Assembly (NCBI GenBank): GCA_016584305.1 | Contig: JACEEZ010023503.1 | Location: 72,501-136,500 of the forward strand | Length of the DNA stretch: 64,000 nt | Direction of reading: 5' to 3' | Source: Chionoecetes opilio | Taxonomy: Eukaryota > Arthropoda > Malacostraca > Decapoda > Majidae | Shown here: positions 1 through 33,059 of the stretch, one piece after another | Layout of the letters: each line of letters begins with the position of its first letter | Position numbering within the stretch: position 1 is the stretch's first letter | The notes under the pieces: model-generated | Told to the model about the DNA's origin: nothing | Databases searched by the model: none | What the model saw: only the letters and a program-made list of their open reading frames with translations | Position numbers and translations under genes: made by a program

Positions 1-201
1 TGATACCATGTCCTTAAAAGAAGATAGGAACATGGAAGTTTCGTAGTGCAGAATGATAGGATATGAAAAATACTAACTACAACTACCACTACCACTACAA
101 CTAATCGATACGGGGGACTAGATATGAATTCGCACTATCAATACCCATTTACTTTACAGTGCGCGTCAAGTCTGTTTTTGAATGTAGTTATTGTGCTGGC
201 T

Positions 202-291
202 CCGAGGAAGAGGAGGAGGAGGAGGAAGGAGGAGGAGGAAGAAGAAGAGGAGGAGGAGGAGGAAGGAGGAGGAGGAGGAGGAGGAGGAGCT
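202..291. repeat. (GGA)n purine microsatellite
   Basis: Purine-only run of GGA/GAA triplets. It produces spurious Glu/Gly/Arg-rich open frames. No gene is seen in bases 1-440. Confidence 0.9.
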
Positions 292-439
292 AATGAGGAG
301 AGTGTATTCTAACTGTTGCATAAACCTCTTCAGGGAAACAACAAATTTAGAACACGTACTGAGAAAACACTCTACTTATTATTGTTGTGTTTCCTTTCTC
401 CTCATTCTCTTCCTACTCTACTACTAACTGTACTAACCG

Positions 440-975
440 GAAATGACTGTATTCTGACCTAAAACTAACCATATGTTCACTCAAGCTCGTTAACCCCTTG
501 AGACACAGAACGTAAATTCCATTGTAATTTGGGTACCATTAGACGATTTTCAGTTAATATAAGCAATGTTTTATAGATATGACCTGTTTAATATCCTTGT
601 CCACTAGTTAATTTGGTGTATTCAGTTACTTTTCCTAATTTTATGGCTCGACAACATACAATATTTTATAGCAAAGGAAAGATCTGGGTGTGAAGGGGTT
701 AATATATTCGTCTTTTAATACTATTCTCACATTCACCTTATATTAGAAAGTTACATATGCTATTAGAACAAACAAATTCTTCAGTCAACTTAATTAACTG
801 ATCTATATATATAATGACTGTATTCTGACCTAAGACTAACCATGTTCAGTCAAGCTCGTTAATATAATTATCCGTCTTTTAATACCGCATTCACCTTGAT
901 TAGAAAGTTACGTATGCTATCAGAACAAACCAATTTCTTCTGTCAACTTAATTCACTGATCTATAACTGTCAGGA
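440..975. repeat. Tandem duplication, one copy carrying a MITE
   Basis: Two direct copies of a segment of about 160 bp. The first runs from about 449 to 810 and the second from about 813 to 975. Both start at the motif ATGACTGTATTCTGACC. The first copy is lengthened by a MITE inserted at a TTAA. The second has an uninterrupted TTAA at the same place (near 859), so it acts as an empty site. Confidence 0.8.
490..702. mobile_element. TTAA-flanked MITE, copy 1 (piggyBac-like target)
   Basis: Non-coding element of about 205 bp. It begins TTAACCCCTTGAGAC, ends GTGTGAAGGGGTTAA, and is bounded by TTAA on both sides. Four other copies lie in the window (6692, 28197, 29313, 38558). TTAA duplication and CCC-starting ends are typical of piggyBac-mobilised MITEs; the family assignment is inference. 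Confidence 0.75.
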
Positions 976-1310
976 AAACGGTTTTTATCCAGTTTTATAT
1001 CATTTTTGTATTGGTGTGTGTGTGAGTCAGTGAGTGGGGCAGGTCATGTGTGTGTGTACGTGTGTGTGTGTACGTGTGTGAGTGAGTACCGGTTTATCTA
1101 GCTTTCCCAGTACCGTTATCATATCATTTCCTGGGTAACCACTCCTCCCTGCATTGATAACTCACCCTCTTTGCACACCATTAACTATGACCTAATAATT
1201 ACCCTGGTTTTTTTACCCCCGTCAATGCATTTTGCCGCGTGGGAGATAGACACAGGGAATTTATTAGCTTGTTTTTAAGAGTCCCGTTATAGCGCGACCC
1301 CAAAGCCTAG

Positions 1311-1826
1311 CCTCCTCCTCCTCCTCCTCCTCCTCTTCTTCTTCTTCCTCCTCCTCCTCCTCCCCTCCTTCTTCTCTTCCTCCTCCTCCTCCTCCTCCCC
1401 TCCTCCTCCTCCTCCTCTTCTTCCTCCTCCTCCTCCTCCCCTTCTTCCTCTTCCTCCTCCTTCTCCCCTTCCTCCTCTTCCTCCTCCTCCTCCCCTCCTT
1501 CTTCTCTTCCTCCTCCCCTCCTTCTTCTCCTCCTCCTCCTCTTCTTCTTCTTCTCCTCCTTCTCCCCTTCCTTCTCCTCTTCCTTTCCTCCCCTCCTCCC
1601 CTCCTCCTCCTCCTCCTCCTCCTCCTCCTCTCCTCCTTCTTCTCCTCCTCCTCCTCTTCCTCCTCCTCCTCTCTTCCTTCTTCTCCTCCTCCTCCCCTCC
1701 TTCTTCTCCTCCTCCCCCCCTCCTTCTTCTCCTTCTCCTCCCCTTCTTCTCTTCCTCCTCCCCTCCTTCCTCTTCCTCCTCCTTCTCCCCTTCCTCCTCC
1801 TCCTCTTCCTCCTCCTCCTCCTCCTC
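1311..1826. repeat. Long polypyrimidine (CCT/CTT)n tract
   Basis: More than 500 bases almost entirely of C and T on the + strand, made of CCT, CTT and CCC triplets. The complementary strand gives a spurious 178-residue Arg/Glu/Gly frame. Mirror-symmetric polypurine-polypyrimidine tracts like this can adopt triplex (H-DNA) structure. Bases 1827-2283 hold nothing recognised. Confidence 0.9.
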
Positions 1827-2317
1827 AGTTTACTAGGTAACATAATACCTCCAGGAACTCATGCCTCACAGGAATCTCCGTCGAATGTTTGCACCGGAAA
1901 TATTTCACTGGTCGCTCATCGAGGGTTTACTAATAAGTAGGTTATCATCGCGCTAATTTTCTCGCCTTTTTTCCCATTACTTTAGGCACCTCACACAATA
2001 CTTTTAGCCGTGATGGTGTTGGAAATATGTATACCTATCTGACACTAAAATTCAATACGTCCTCGGTGAATAATTTCTATATGTTGAGTAGTGTTATGAG
2101 TTCATTGATTTTTTCGCTTTTTTTCTTCCTCCTAGATGCCAAACACATTCCTATCAACCTGCATAATACGTATTGACAACTGATACAAAGCTACATATAA
2201 TAATTCCCTGGTTAATAAGTGGTGTGTTTAGTAATGATAAGAGTGTTGAGTTCATTGATTTAAGCCTTGTTATTGTTTTGGCAGGCGGCGCGGCCATCCC
2301 CGGCGGGCCAGGCGGTG

Positions 2318-2345
2318 ATTGGCCAACACGTGGGCCATGACGTCA
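2318..2345 (+). promoter_or_regulatory. TBL2 proximal promoter: CCAAT, CACGTG and CRE cluster
   Basis: Within 28 bp immediately upstream of the chosen TBL2 start are an inverted CCAAT box (ATTGG, 2318-2322), an E-box (CACGTG, 2327-2332) and a perfect palindromic CRE (TGACGTCA, 2338-2345). The surrounding bases are GC-rich. The transcription start is not visible. A TTTGGCAG just upstream (ending at 2284) could instead be a 3' splice site of a 5' UTR exon. Confidence 0.5.
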
Positions 2346-2354
2346 CTCTACACC

Positions 2355-24833
<22,479 letters not shown>

Positions 24834-25407
24834 CGGGGTCACAGCCTGCACCGACCTGACCTCCACACACACCCCACCCCTCCCCCACCTCCATCCTGCA
24901 ATGCCTGAACATGTACAAGATTTTACACCTGATTGTCAAGTGTTGCAGATGATGATGATGATACGTTATTTTTTGTCTCGCTTTATCTAGTTGCTCACAT
25001 TAATTTGTTCCTGTCTTTGGTTATCTATTTATTTGTGTTATCTATTTATTCTTTGTTATTACTATGATGCGTTATTATTTTCTGTCTCGCTTTGTTTTGA
25101 ACTAACTCATATGGGTTTATTTCTGTTTTTTGCCGTGTATTTATTCTTTATTCTTTTTGTCTTGCTTTATTTAGAACTAACTCCCATGTTACTTTATTTT
25201 TGCTTTGGGTTATTTATTTTTATTATTATTATGGTTATCGGTTTTTTTTTTTTTTTTTTTTGTCTCTTTATTTTGAAGTAACTCATGTTGGTTTATTTCT
25301 GTTTTTGGTTATGTATTTATTTTTGTTATTATTATTGTTGTTATTTTTTGGATTCTTGTTTATTTTTTCTATTACTAACATATTTATTTTTCTTTGTTTT
25401 GGTTGTC

Positions 25408-25445
<38 letters not shown>

Positions 25446-26220
25446 GTTGTTGTTGTTCTTATTGGGTTGCTGTTTATACTTGTTTTTTCTTGAATGTGTA
25501 AGAGTGGAAATCCGTTCACTTATTTATTTTCTTGATTGTCATTTTCTTCTTTCTTTTCCCTGCCTTTTTATTTTGTGTCTGTGTATAAATTTATCCTTCC
25601 TCACTTTTTTTCCAGTTTTTCTTGATTTTTCTAGATTTTTTTCCTGTTTTTCTTGATTTTTTTCCTGTTTTTCTTGATTTTTTTTCCAGCTTTTCTTGAT
25701 TTTTTTCCTGTTCTGGATTTCTTCCCTGTTTTTCTTGATTTTTTCGTTTTTCTGGATTTTTTCGTTTTTGATTTTTTTCGTTTTTCTGGATTTTTTCCAG
25801 TTTTTCTGGATTTGTTCCTGTTTTCCTTGTTTTTTTCCCTTTTTCTTGATTTTTTTTCGTTTTTCTTATTTTTATCTTATATTTATATCTTATCTTAATT
25901 TTCGTTTTCCGTTTATTTTATTTGTTTATCTATTATATTTTCCTATTTTTGTTTGTTTTCTTTAGTTCAACTTTTTTATTTTCTTGGGTTATTCATATCT
26001 CCTATTTATCTTTCATTAGTTATTCCTTTGTTTCCTTATTCTTCCTTTCATCCTTCCTATCCTGTTTCTTTGTTTTCCTTTATTATTCAGTTGTATTTCC
26101 CTGCATTCCTTTCATTATCCAAACCTATTGTTACTTTCTTTGATAATTCCTTCCCATTTCTCTTAGTATTTCTTGCATGACCCTTTCTTGTTTAATATTC
26201 GTGAGTTATACCTTCTTTAT
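24834..26220. other. T-rich region downstream of TBL2
   Basis: Strongly T-rich sequence with a (TTA)n run at 25412-25445 and, from about 25600 to 25860, irregular tandem TTTTTCTTGATTTTTTTCC units of 15-20 bp. Frames are Phe/Leu/Ile artefacts. It probably includes the TBL2 3' UTR, but no end is placed. Confidence 0.6.
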
Positions 26221-26289
26221 GTATGTACGTGTGTGTGTGTGTATGTACGTTCAGAGATAAGCCCCATGCACTGCCACACACACGCATTA

Positions 26290-26555
26290 AACCGCCTGAA
26301 CGCCTGAGTCAGTCAGGGCGTCTGGCAACATTCTGTGGTGCGGCGTTCGATCCCCGACCCTGCTCATACCCGGGGATTTTTCCACTTGAGAAATTCAGGC
26401 GGTTACTGTCCCCATTGAGCAAGGGGATGGGTGTGTGTGGTGTGTGAGGTCCCAGCATTGCCCTAAGATAGGTAATAATGAGCAAGCTTGCACCGGGAGG
26501 GTGAAACTGGCGATTGCGTGTCTGACTCGCGTGGACAAGACCATGGGTGAATGAC
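26290..26555 (+). mobile_element. tRNA-like SINE family A, copy 2
   Basis: Matches 23462-23713 along its length (AGTCAGTCAGGGCGTCTGG, GCGTTCGATCCCC, GGGAGGGTGAAACTGGCGAT, ACAAGACCATGGGTGAAT) with small indels. Confidence 0.65.
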
Positions 26556-26559
26556 AGTC

Positions 26560-27045
26560 ACTTTGCCCTCACAAGACACACACACACACACGGGAGCTTA
26601 TTGAGACGCCGTTGAAGCAGCAGTGTGGGGGCAACGCTGACACACTGGCCCGTTGTAAACACTAATCTGATAACATGTAAATGGATGTAACTTGACTATA
26701 GAAGGTTTTGCTTGGGGGAATATTCCATCATTCCTTGACTGACTTATTTTCTCGTGTGTGTTAATTTTTTCTTGGCAGTGGATGATTTTGGGTTAAAGAG
26801 AAAAAAAAGGCAAAAAACATAAATAAAGAAGATAAAGATGAGAAAAAACGAAAAAAAAACGACGATAAAAAAACCGATTGGATAAAAAAAAACTATGGAT
26901 GGTGTTACTGGGGAAAAGGTTGTGTAGTTACTTTACACTTAATTGTTCTTGTAGCATAAGTGATTGACTACTTGGCAAGGACGATGTTGTGCGATGAAAA
27001 AGAAAAAAACGAGAAAAAAAAATATGCAGATGGAGTTGCTTTGTG
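26560..27045. other. Intergenic, nothing recognised
   Basis: AT-rich sequence with A runs. Two similar stretches of GAAAAAAACGA-like sequence occur, but there is no gene or bounded repeat I can support. Confidence 0.4.
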
Positions 27046-27046
27046 A

Positions 27047-27435
27047 GTGTTGTGTTCCTCCTTGACCTTTTCCTGCCCCCATCTTACTCCTATCATCTGC
27101 CCGTTCCAGTTCCTTCCCTCATTTGTCCTCCTTGACCTTTTCCTGCCCCCATCTTACTCTTATCATCTGCCCGTTCCAGTTCCTTCCCTCATTTGTCCTC
27201 CCTGTCTTACGGACATTCTCCCGAAATCCCCCTCCTTCTCCCTGAATAATTTAACCTTCCTCTAACAAATCTATATCCTGCATCTGATCTAACCATCCTA
27301 CTGTAACATTCCCCCTTCCTTTCCCCTTCCCTCACCGTTTCACTATTTCTCTGTAACCCTGACCCTTTATATGCTTTGCCATACTGCCATAGGACCTCTG
27401 ATGTCTGGCACATTTCCCCCTTTTTTTGGCATTAA
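27047..27435 (+). mobile_element. 5'-truncated LINE 3' end with internal duplication
   Basis: Matches the 3' end of the LINE at 53035-55225: CCTGCCCCCATCTTACTCCT, GTTCCAGTTCCTTCCCTCA, CCCCCTCCTTCTCCCTG, TTTATATGCTTTGCCATA, ending GGCATTAAATCAATCAATTC. The first 70 bp or so are tandemly duplicated (27060-27130, 27131-27200). Confidence 0.8.
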
Positions 27436-28196
27436 ATCAATCAATTCTCACTTGATTTTTTTGTGTGAGTAATTTTTGACGTGGTAAGGACAGTGTGTTG
27501 AAATGCTGTATTGTTTCCTTGATTTATAAGAATGGCAGGGAAGCCTCTTGTGTTGTTTTTTTACTTTTAATGTAATTTAATGTATTTTTTGAACTTCTTT
27601 CTATAATCATTTTGTTTTGGCAAGGGAAAAAACTGAAAAAGACTGGGGCTGTATTTTCCACTTACAATAATGTCAGCAAGTTTACTTTTCTCTTAGGGAG
27701 TTTAAGAATTGGTAGGAAAAACTTACAAAATTGATATATTTTTTATTTTTACTTAGGTACATTTGCTACAAAATTGATATATGTACTTTTCATTTTTACT
27801 TACATTTTCTAAGTAACTTTTCTGAGGTGGTTTTGTACTTTGCAGGAGATACTGATGTACTTTTCTTTATACTTTCAATAATGTCACGAGGTTTATTGAT
27901 TTCTGAATAACTTTGTTCAGTTTTTGGGCTTGGCCGGAGAGAACCATAGAAAAAAAAGACCGATTTATTACTATTATTACCTGAAATTACACCTGTGATG
28001 ATGGAAATTTTCTTGGGCATACATACACACTGTAATTTTCTCCTAACAAAACGACCAAAACACGTATGTCAGATATATACCATTTCTAACTTTGTACTGA
28101 AGGAACTATTTATACCAAGCCATTGTCTGCTCAAGGGAAGATGATAACCTATGATGTAATATGGTTTCTGTTCTTGGGTGGTTAATTTATCCACCC

Positions 28197-28390
28197 TTAA
28201 CCCCTTCACGCCCAGATCTTTCCTTTGCTATATGAAATCATCCGTTATTAGCCATAAAAATACGAAAAAGTAACTTAATATACCAAATTAGCTAGTGGAC
28301 AAGGATACTAAACAGGTCATATGTTCATTAAAATCGTCTAATGGAGGTTATATTACAATGAAAATTACGTTCTGGGCCTCAAGGGGTTAA
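28197..28390. mobile_element. TTAA-flanked MITE, copy 3 (reverse orientation)
   Basis: Starts TTAACCCCTTCACGCCCAG and ends GGGCCTCAAGGGGTTAA. Same family as 490-702. Confidence 0.75.
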
Positions 28391-28708
28391 ACAGTCTTTC
28401 CCAAACGTGTGTGGCGGCAAGAAACCCAGATCAGTTCCTTTACATTAGTATCTTAAACAACTAGCATTTTACTGTGACAAATATTACTTTATTGTCATTC
28501 CTTGGCTCATCAGATGAATATGTTTTGTATTTGCTTCCTGCCTCATGGTGGAAGTGAAGGACATTTGTTGCTTTGGGGTTTGTGTAAAGTTGTGTTATTT
28601 TCAGCCTGTGTTCATTCCTCTCACAATGCGGAAAAGGTTATTTTATTACTTTATTTTCTTTCTTTAATCATAATAATTTACTCTAGGATGTTGTATTGTT
28701 CTAATGAA

Positions 28709-28746
<38 letters not shown>

Positions 28747-29312
28747 ATTTTTAAAGATAACTGCTTCTTTAATTTACCATTTTATAAATCCTGCTGATTC
28801 CTGAATGGTTGTGAAAGATAGAGAGAGAGAGAGAGAGAATGGACGTTTGTACTCTCTTACTGCAATGGGAAAGGTAGAGTGAAACAAAGACATGTAAACT
28901 CTTATTATTGCTCATTATAATGTAAAGGTGCTGAGAGAGAGAGAGAGAGAGAGGTCCACACACGACCTCTCCTTTGTGTTCCCTAGTGTAGTGTTTCAGG
29001 GCATTGGGTGCTAAGGTAGCCAGAACACAGTATTGTAAGGCTCGCTTTTATTAACGAGGAAACAAACACTGGCTCATTTTTGTGGCATTGGTGTGGTGAG
29101 GGTTTGCTACTTTGGGGAATGAATTGATACCACCTATGTATTCAATTGTCACTTGGTATAATGATCAGATACAAAGCTGTGTGTGTGACTGTGTGTACGT
29201 GTTCAGAATGACATAAAGAACACTTGAGAGCCTTTGTTTTGACCTTTATGACCTTTTGACTTTGCCTATGTCTTGGTAGTCAGTAATGAATGCAAGCTGG
29301 AAAAGGGTAGAT
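28391..29312. other. Intergenic with three short TC/GA microsatellites
   Basis: (TC)n at about 28710-28743, (GA)n at about 28821-28838 and 28933-28951. No gene recognised. Confidence 0.6.
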
Positions 29313-29516
29313 TTAACCCCTTCACGCCCAGATCTTTTATTTGTTACATACAAAATGGTCTGTTGTTAGCCATAAAATTACGGAAACTAATTTAATATAC
29401 CAAATTAGTTAGTCAACAAGGATACTAAACTGGTCATATCTATAAAATATTACTTATAATCGTCTAATGACAGCCAAATCACAATGGAAATTACGTTCTG
29501 GGTCTCAAGGGATTAA
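29313..29516. mobile_element. TTAA-flanked MITE, copy 4
   Basis: Starts TTAACCCCTTCACGCCCAG and ends GGGTCTCAAGGGATTAA, bounded by TTAA on both sides. Confidence 0.75.
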
Positions 29517-29519
29517 AAA

Positions 29520-29765
29520 AAGAAACTGGGAAAAACTGGTTCACAAATAGGGTGGTAAATGATTGGAATGGACCCAGTCGTCAGGTAGTTAGTCAGTTAG
29601 TCAGGTCGTTAGGTAGTTAGTCAATAGGGAGCTTTAAAAGGAGGCTAGACAATTTCATGGATGGGGATGAAAGGTGGATGTAGGTAGTATTAAGTAACAG
29701 GAACTACCACGTGTAGGTCTCGCGGCCTCTTGTAGCTTCCTTATTTTCTTATGTTCTTATGGTAT
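29520..29765 (+). pseudogene. LINE ORF2 end and 3' UTR fragment
   Basis: + strand pieces encode GGKWLEW-like and GSFKRRLDNFMDGDE motifs typical of the end of a non-LTR ORF2, then the shared 3' UTR AACAGGAACTACCACGTGTA and a TTATTTTCTTATGTTCTTAT tail. An insertion of short GTCAGGTAGTTAGTCAG repeats interrupts it. Confidence 0.65.
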
Positions 29766-30195
29766 ATACAGGCTATCAACACATTCTTGGCAGCTTCTCT
29801 CAACACTTTACCTCTAACAGGCAGGGTGAAAGGCCTCAAGGTTTGCCTCATGAGAGTGGCTCAAGGTGTTCCGGTTGTGATTGTCTGGAGATACGGAAGT
29901 GGTTAGAGATGAGGCAACTAGATGTCCCGTAGTATTGTGCGAATTAATGAGGGGCCATTGCTATGCCTTTTGGACCTGGGAGACCAGCACCAGCCAGTGA
30001 GGGAAATTATGGTGTTTCACATTGGTTTCATAAAGAAACATAGGGTGAAATGGGGTTTAGAATTGTAGTAATCAAAAAACTGACTACAGATTCATGTTCA
30101 AAAAGACCAAAAACTGTGGGGGTGAACACATATTAAAGAGAATCTGAAGTCTACATTTTCGTGAAAATCTGGAGGGGTAATCAAGAATATATATA
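29766..30195. other. Intergenic, nothing recognised
   Basis: No gene or bounded repeat supported here. Confidence 0.4.
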
Positions 30196-30196
30196 C

Positions 30197-32960
30197 ATTG
30201 GTCCCAAATAGCGCATATGGGAAATTTAAAAACTATTTTTTTTTAACGGCCCTTGGTGGGATACTGTGAAAGGGTAAATGAGAAAACCTCTCGTGCAAAA
30301 TTTGAAGCGAATCGGTTTATATTTAGAGGTGGCGCAAGTGATTGAAACCTGTACTATGTGATTAAAACCTTTCCGAAGTCTGAAAGGCTAGGTTTTAAAT
30401 CACCCATTCTTTTTCAGAATGGCTCATTCACGCGCAGCTACGACTGTTTGGCTGGGGGGACAGCCAAACCCCGACCCCATCCTCGGAGCCAAACTCCCCT
30501 TCTCGTGGTGACGTGCTCAAGCGGTTTTCTACTTCCACAACGTGGAAAAGAAAACCGTCGCCCCAAGCGTGCGGCCACTGTCAAAGAGGTGCTAAGGTTC
30601 TGGAAGACCGCAAGGTCCCAACGATAACGGCAAAAAGTGCCTTTTCGCAAGGTGGAGGTCTTGTTCAAGGACTGGAAGGCGCTCGTGAAGAGCAAGGGAA
30701 GAGGGGACAAAAGACGAAGAAGGAAAGAGTTTCAAGAGGCCCTCTGCGACCTCTTCGACGTCGCCCACGCCGACGCGATGACCCTGATGACGATCCCGGC
30801 TGATCGCGAGTTTCCTAGCGGCGAAACCGAGAAGGGTCCCCGAGGGATCATCCCAGGGAGCTGACAGGGTGCTGGAACGCCGAGTTCAGCGCCGGGAGAT
30901 GACAGTGGGGGCCCCAGAGAAGCGATCACGAGAAGCCTGGACGAACGCGCGGTGCTCGCGTCCCTCCTCCTCCTCGTTGAGTCCAGGTCCGGCACGCGGC
31001 GGGGCGGCTGCAAACCGCTGAGCCGCCCGGGTGCGAAGCCCTCCGAAGCGACGAGCGCGGGGGTCACAGGTCTTGCTCTCCCAGGAGTTAGCAAAGGCCC
31101 TCGACCGAACCGGCGTGAGCGACCGCAAGTGCTCCGCATCGTCGCGGCGACCGCCATTAGCCTCGGCCACAATCCTCGGGACTGATCCTGAATGCCAAGA
31201 GCACCCGGGCAGGCTCGCGCGCGGCTACCGGTCCCAGCTGGCTGCAGAAGTCAAGACAACCTTCGTCCCTGACACGCCTTTACCGTTCACTGTGACGGGA
31301 AGATCCTGCCGGATTGCGACGGTACGTGGGTGGATCGGCTGGCTATCCTCGTCTCCGGCGACGGCGTCCAGAAGCTCATCGGCGTTCCCAAGCTGGCAAG
31401 TGGGACTGGAGAGGCGGGTGGCGAGCGCCGTGGCTGAAAGCGCTCGACGACTGGGGTCTCGCAGAGCGTGTGGTGGCTATTTTCGTCGATACGACCGCCG
31501 CCAACACTGGAGCCTTCGCTGGTGCCCCGCACCCTGCTGGAGCAAAAGCTTGGTCGGCGTCTGCTAAGCCTCGCCTGCCGGCACCATGTACACGAAACTG
31601 GTGCTGGAGAAGGCGTTCTCTATCTGCATGGGGCCGTCGTCGGGTCCTGACATCGGCGTCTTTTAACCGATTCAAGGAACGGTTGGGCTTTCATCGACCA
31701 GACCAGCCGGAGCCGCCACGCCCGACGAGCTGCCGCCCCCCTCCTGAACAAAACGGGACACACTTCTGCAGGAGTGGGCCGCGCTGTTCAACACCAGCCA
31801 CCCGCGGGACGGCTACAAAGGGGATGCTGGAGCTCTTCATCGTCCCTGCTGGGTTGGTGAGGGCGACGTCCCGAAGGTGAGTTCCGGCGACCGGGCGCCA
31901 TGCACCGCCGCCGCGCTGGATGGCGCGTGCCATCTACGCGGCGAAGATTATGCTGTTCGCCGCCCAACTAGGGGAGCTCTGCTCGCCGCGCGAGCTGTCC
32001 AGCCTCCGCCGGTTCACCTTCTTCGTCGCTGAGGTCTACGTGACCCGCTGGTTCGAGGCGCCCGTGGCCGCCTTCGCGCCGGTGAATGACTTTTAAACTG
32101 GCCGGGCCCACCTCCGCGATTCCACAACGCTGAGATCGGCAAGGCTTGCGTGAAGACCTTCTCCCGGCACTTTCTGATACCTGAGCGAAACCACTGGTCG
32201 CCTTGGCTCTCTTCGACCACCTCTTGCCAACCGCCGAGAAGAAGGCGCTGGCGGAAGCGATGCAGCGGAAAAGGGGTCCGAGGAACCGTCGAAGCGCATC
32301 ACCGTCTCCGACGCCCGCCTCGCCTCGTCCATGCTAGCGTCGATTGGAAGCCAGGCGTCCGGCGCCCTCCTCGACGCCGTCGGAGCGGAGAGGGCGTTCC
32401 TCTTGAAGGAGCCGGAGGAGTGGCCGAGTGATACGGGGTTCGTCGCGGCGTTTCGGCGCGTCGCGAGCCCACACGTCCCCCAAAGACCACGGCGGAGCGA
32501 GGGGTGGCGCTGTTCAGTCCTTCAACCTCAGCCGACGAAGAACGAGGATCAGCGCCAATCCTCTTGCAGGTTGTCGGAAGGGGACCTCGACAACAGCAGG
32601 AACATCGAAGGGTTTTCCCCTTTCCCGGCCAAAAACGGAAGACAATGAGTGGCTTGGGCAACCATGATACCCCCCGCCCCTAGAGGGGCTAATACTCGCT
32701 TTGAAGAGCGAGGGGGACCAGCAGCCCAGCTGGAGGAAGGGGAGGTCTCAAAAGGCTTCAATATTGCCAACAAACACCCCAGAGACGATGTCCTTCCTTG
32801 TAGTCCCTATCGGAGTCTATAGGGGGAACAATCAATCAACTTGCGCCACCTTTAAATATACTTCGATTGCGCTCAAATTTTACACTCGTTGTTTTCTCAC
32901 CACCCCACAGTATTCCACTAAGGCCGTTCAAAAAATCCAACTTCGTTTTTTTTGGGCACC

Positions 32961-32963
<3 letters not shown>
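30197..32963. mobile_element. Decayed DNA transposon with long TIRs, unusual family
   Basis: The left terminus (about 30197-30346) and right terminus (about 32832-32963) are inverted copies. AACGGCC, GGATACTGTG/GGAATACTGTG, TGAGAAAAC, AAAATTTGA, ATATTTA and GGTGGCGCAAGT occur in the same order in the left arm and in the complement of the right arm. The outer ends (ATTGGTCCCAAAT and TTAGGGTGCCCAAAA) are more diverged. The interior is clearly more GC-rich than its neighbours and holds one long broken coding region. Both flanks are TA-rich, so the target duplication cannot be read. About 2.77 kb in total. Confidence 0.8.
30540..32660 (+). pseudogene. Broken transposon protein, multicopy arthropod family of unknown function
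   Basis: Homologous pieces lie in all three + frames, so many frameshifts have occurred. In order: a Lys/Arg-rich N-terminal domain (VKEVLRFWKTAR, then KVEVLFKDWKALVKSKG, LCDLFDVAHADAMTLM); a middle region (ELAKALDRTGVSDRK, VAATAISLGHNPRD, DGKILPDCDGTWVDRLAILV, SGDGVQKLIGVPKLASGTGE, GLAERVVAIFVDTTAANTG, LLEQKLGRRLLSLACRHHVH); and a C-terminal region (WAALFNTSHPRDGYKGMLEL, ARAIYAAKIMLFAAQLGEL, PSDTGFVAAFRRV). From memory, intact relatives are multicopy uncharacterised arthropod proteins. The order D...D...CRHHxHE resembles RNase H-fold transposases that carry a C-x2-H motif (hAT and related superfamilies); that link is inference. Confidence 0.65.

Positions 32964-33021
<58 letters not shown>
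32964..33021. repeat. (TA)n microsatellite at the transposon edge
   Basis: Pure TA run directly abutting the right TIR of the 30.2-33.0 kb element. Confidence 0.95.
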
Positions 33022-33025
<4 letters not shown>

Positions 33026-33059
33026 AACCCTCATTATAACGAACCAATTAGAGAGAACT

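Noticed and set aside
1307..1843. 178-residue Arg/Glu/Gly frame on the minus strand
   Set aside because: Translation of a polypyrimidine microsatellite; no protein composition or domain.
2319..2354. TBL2 start at 2319 or 2337
   Set aside because: 2319 is TTG. 2337 is an ATG overlapping the CRE with a poorer context than CACCATGG at 2355.
25000..26200. Hydrophobic membrane-protein frames
   Set aside because: Phe/Leu/Ile frames follow from T-rich low-complexity DNA in all frames; no start context or conserved motif.
30358..32660. Bacterial or viral insertion, suggested by high GC
   Set aside because: It is bounded by transposon-type inverted repeats and the readable segments resemble arthropod multicopy proteins, so a decayed transposon explains it better.
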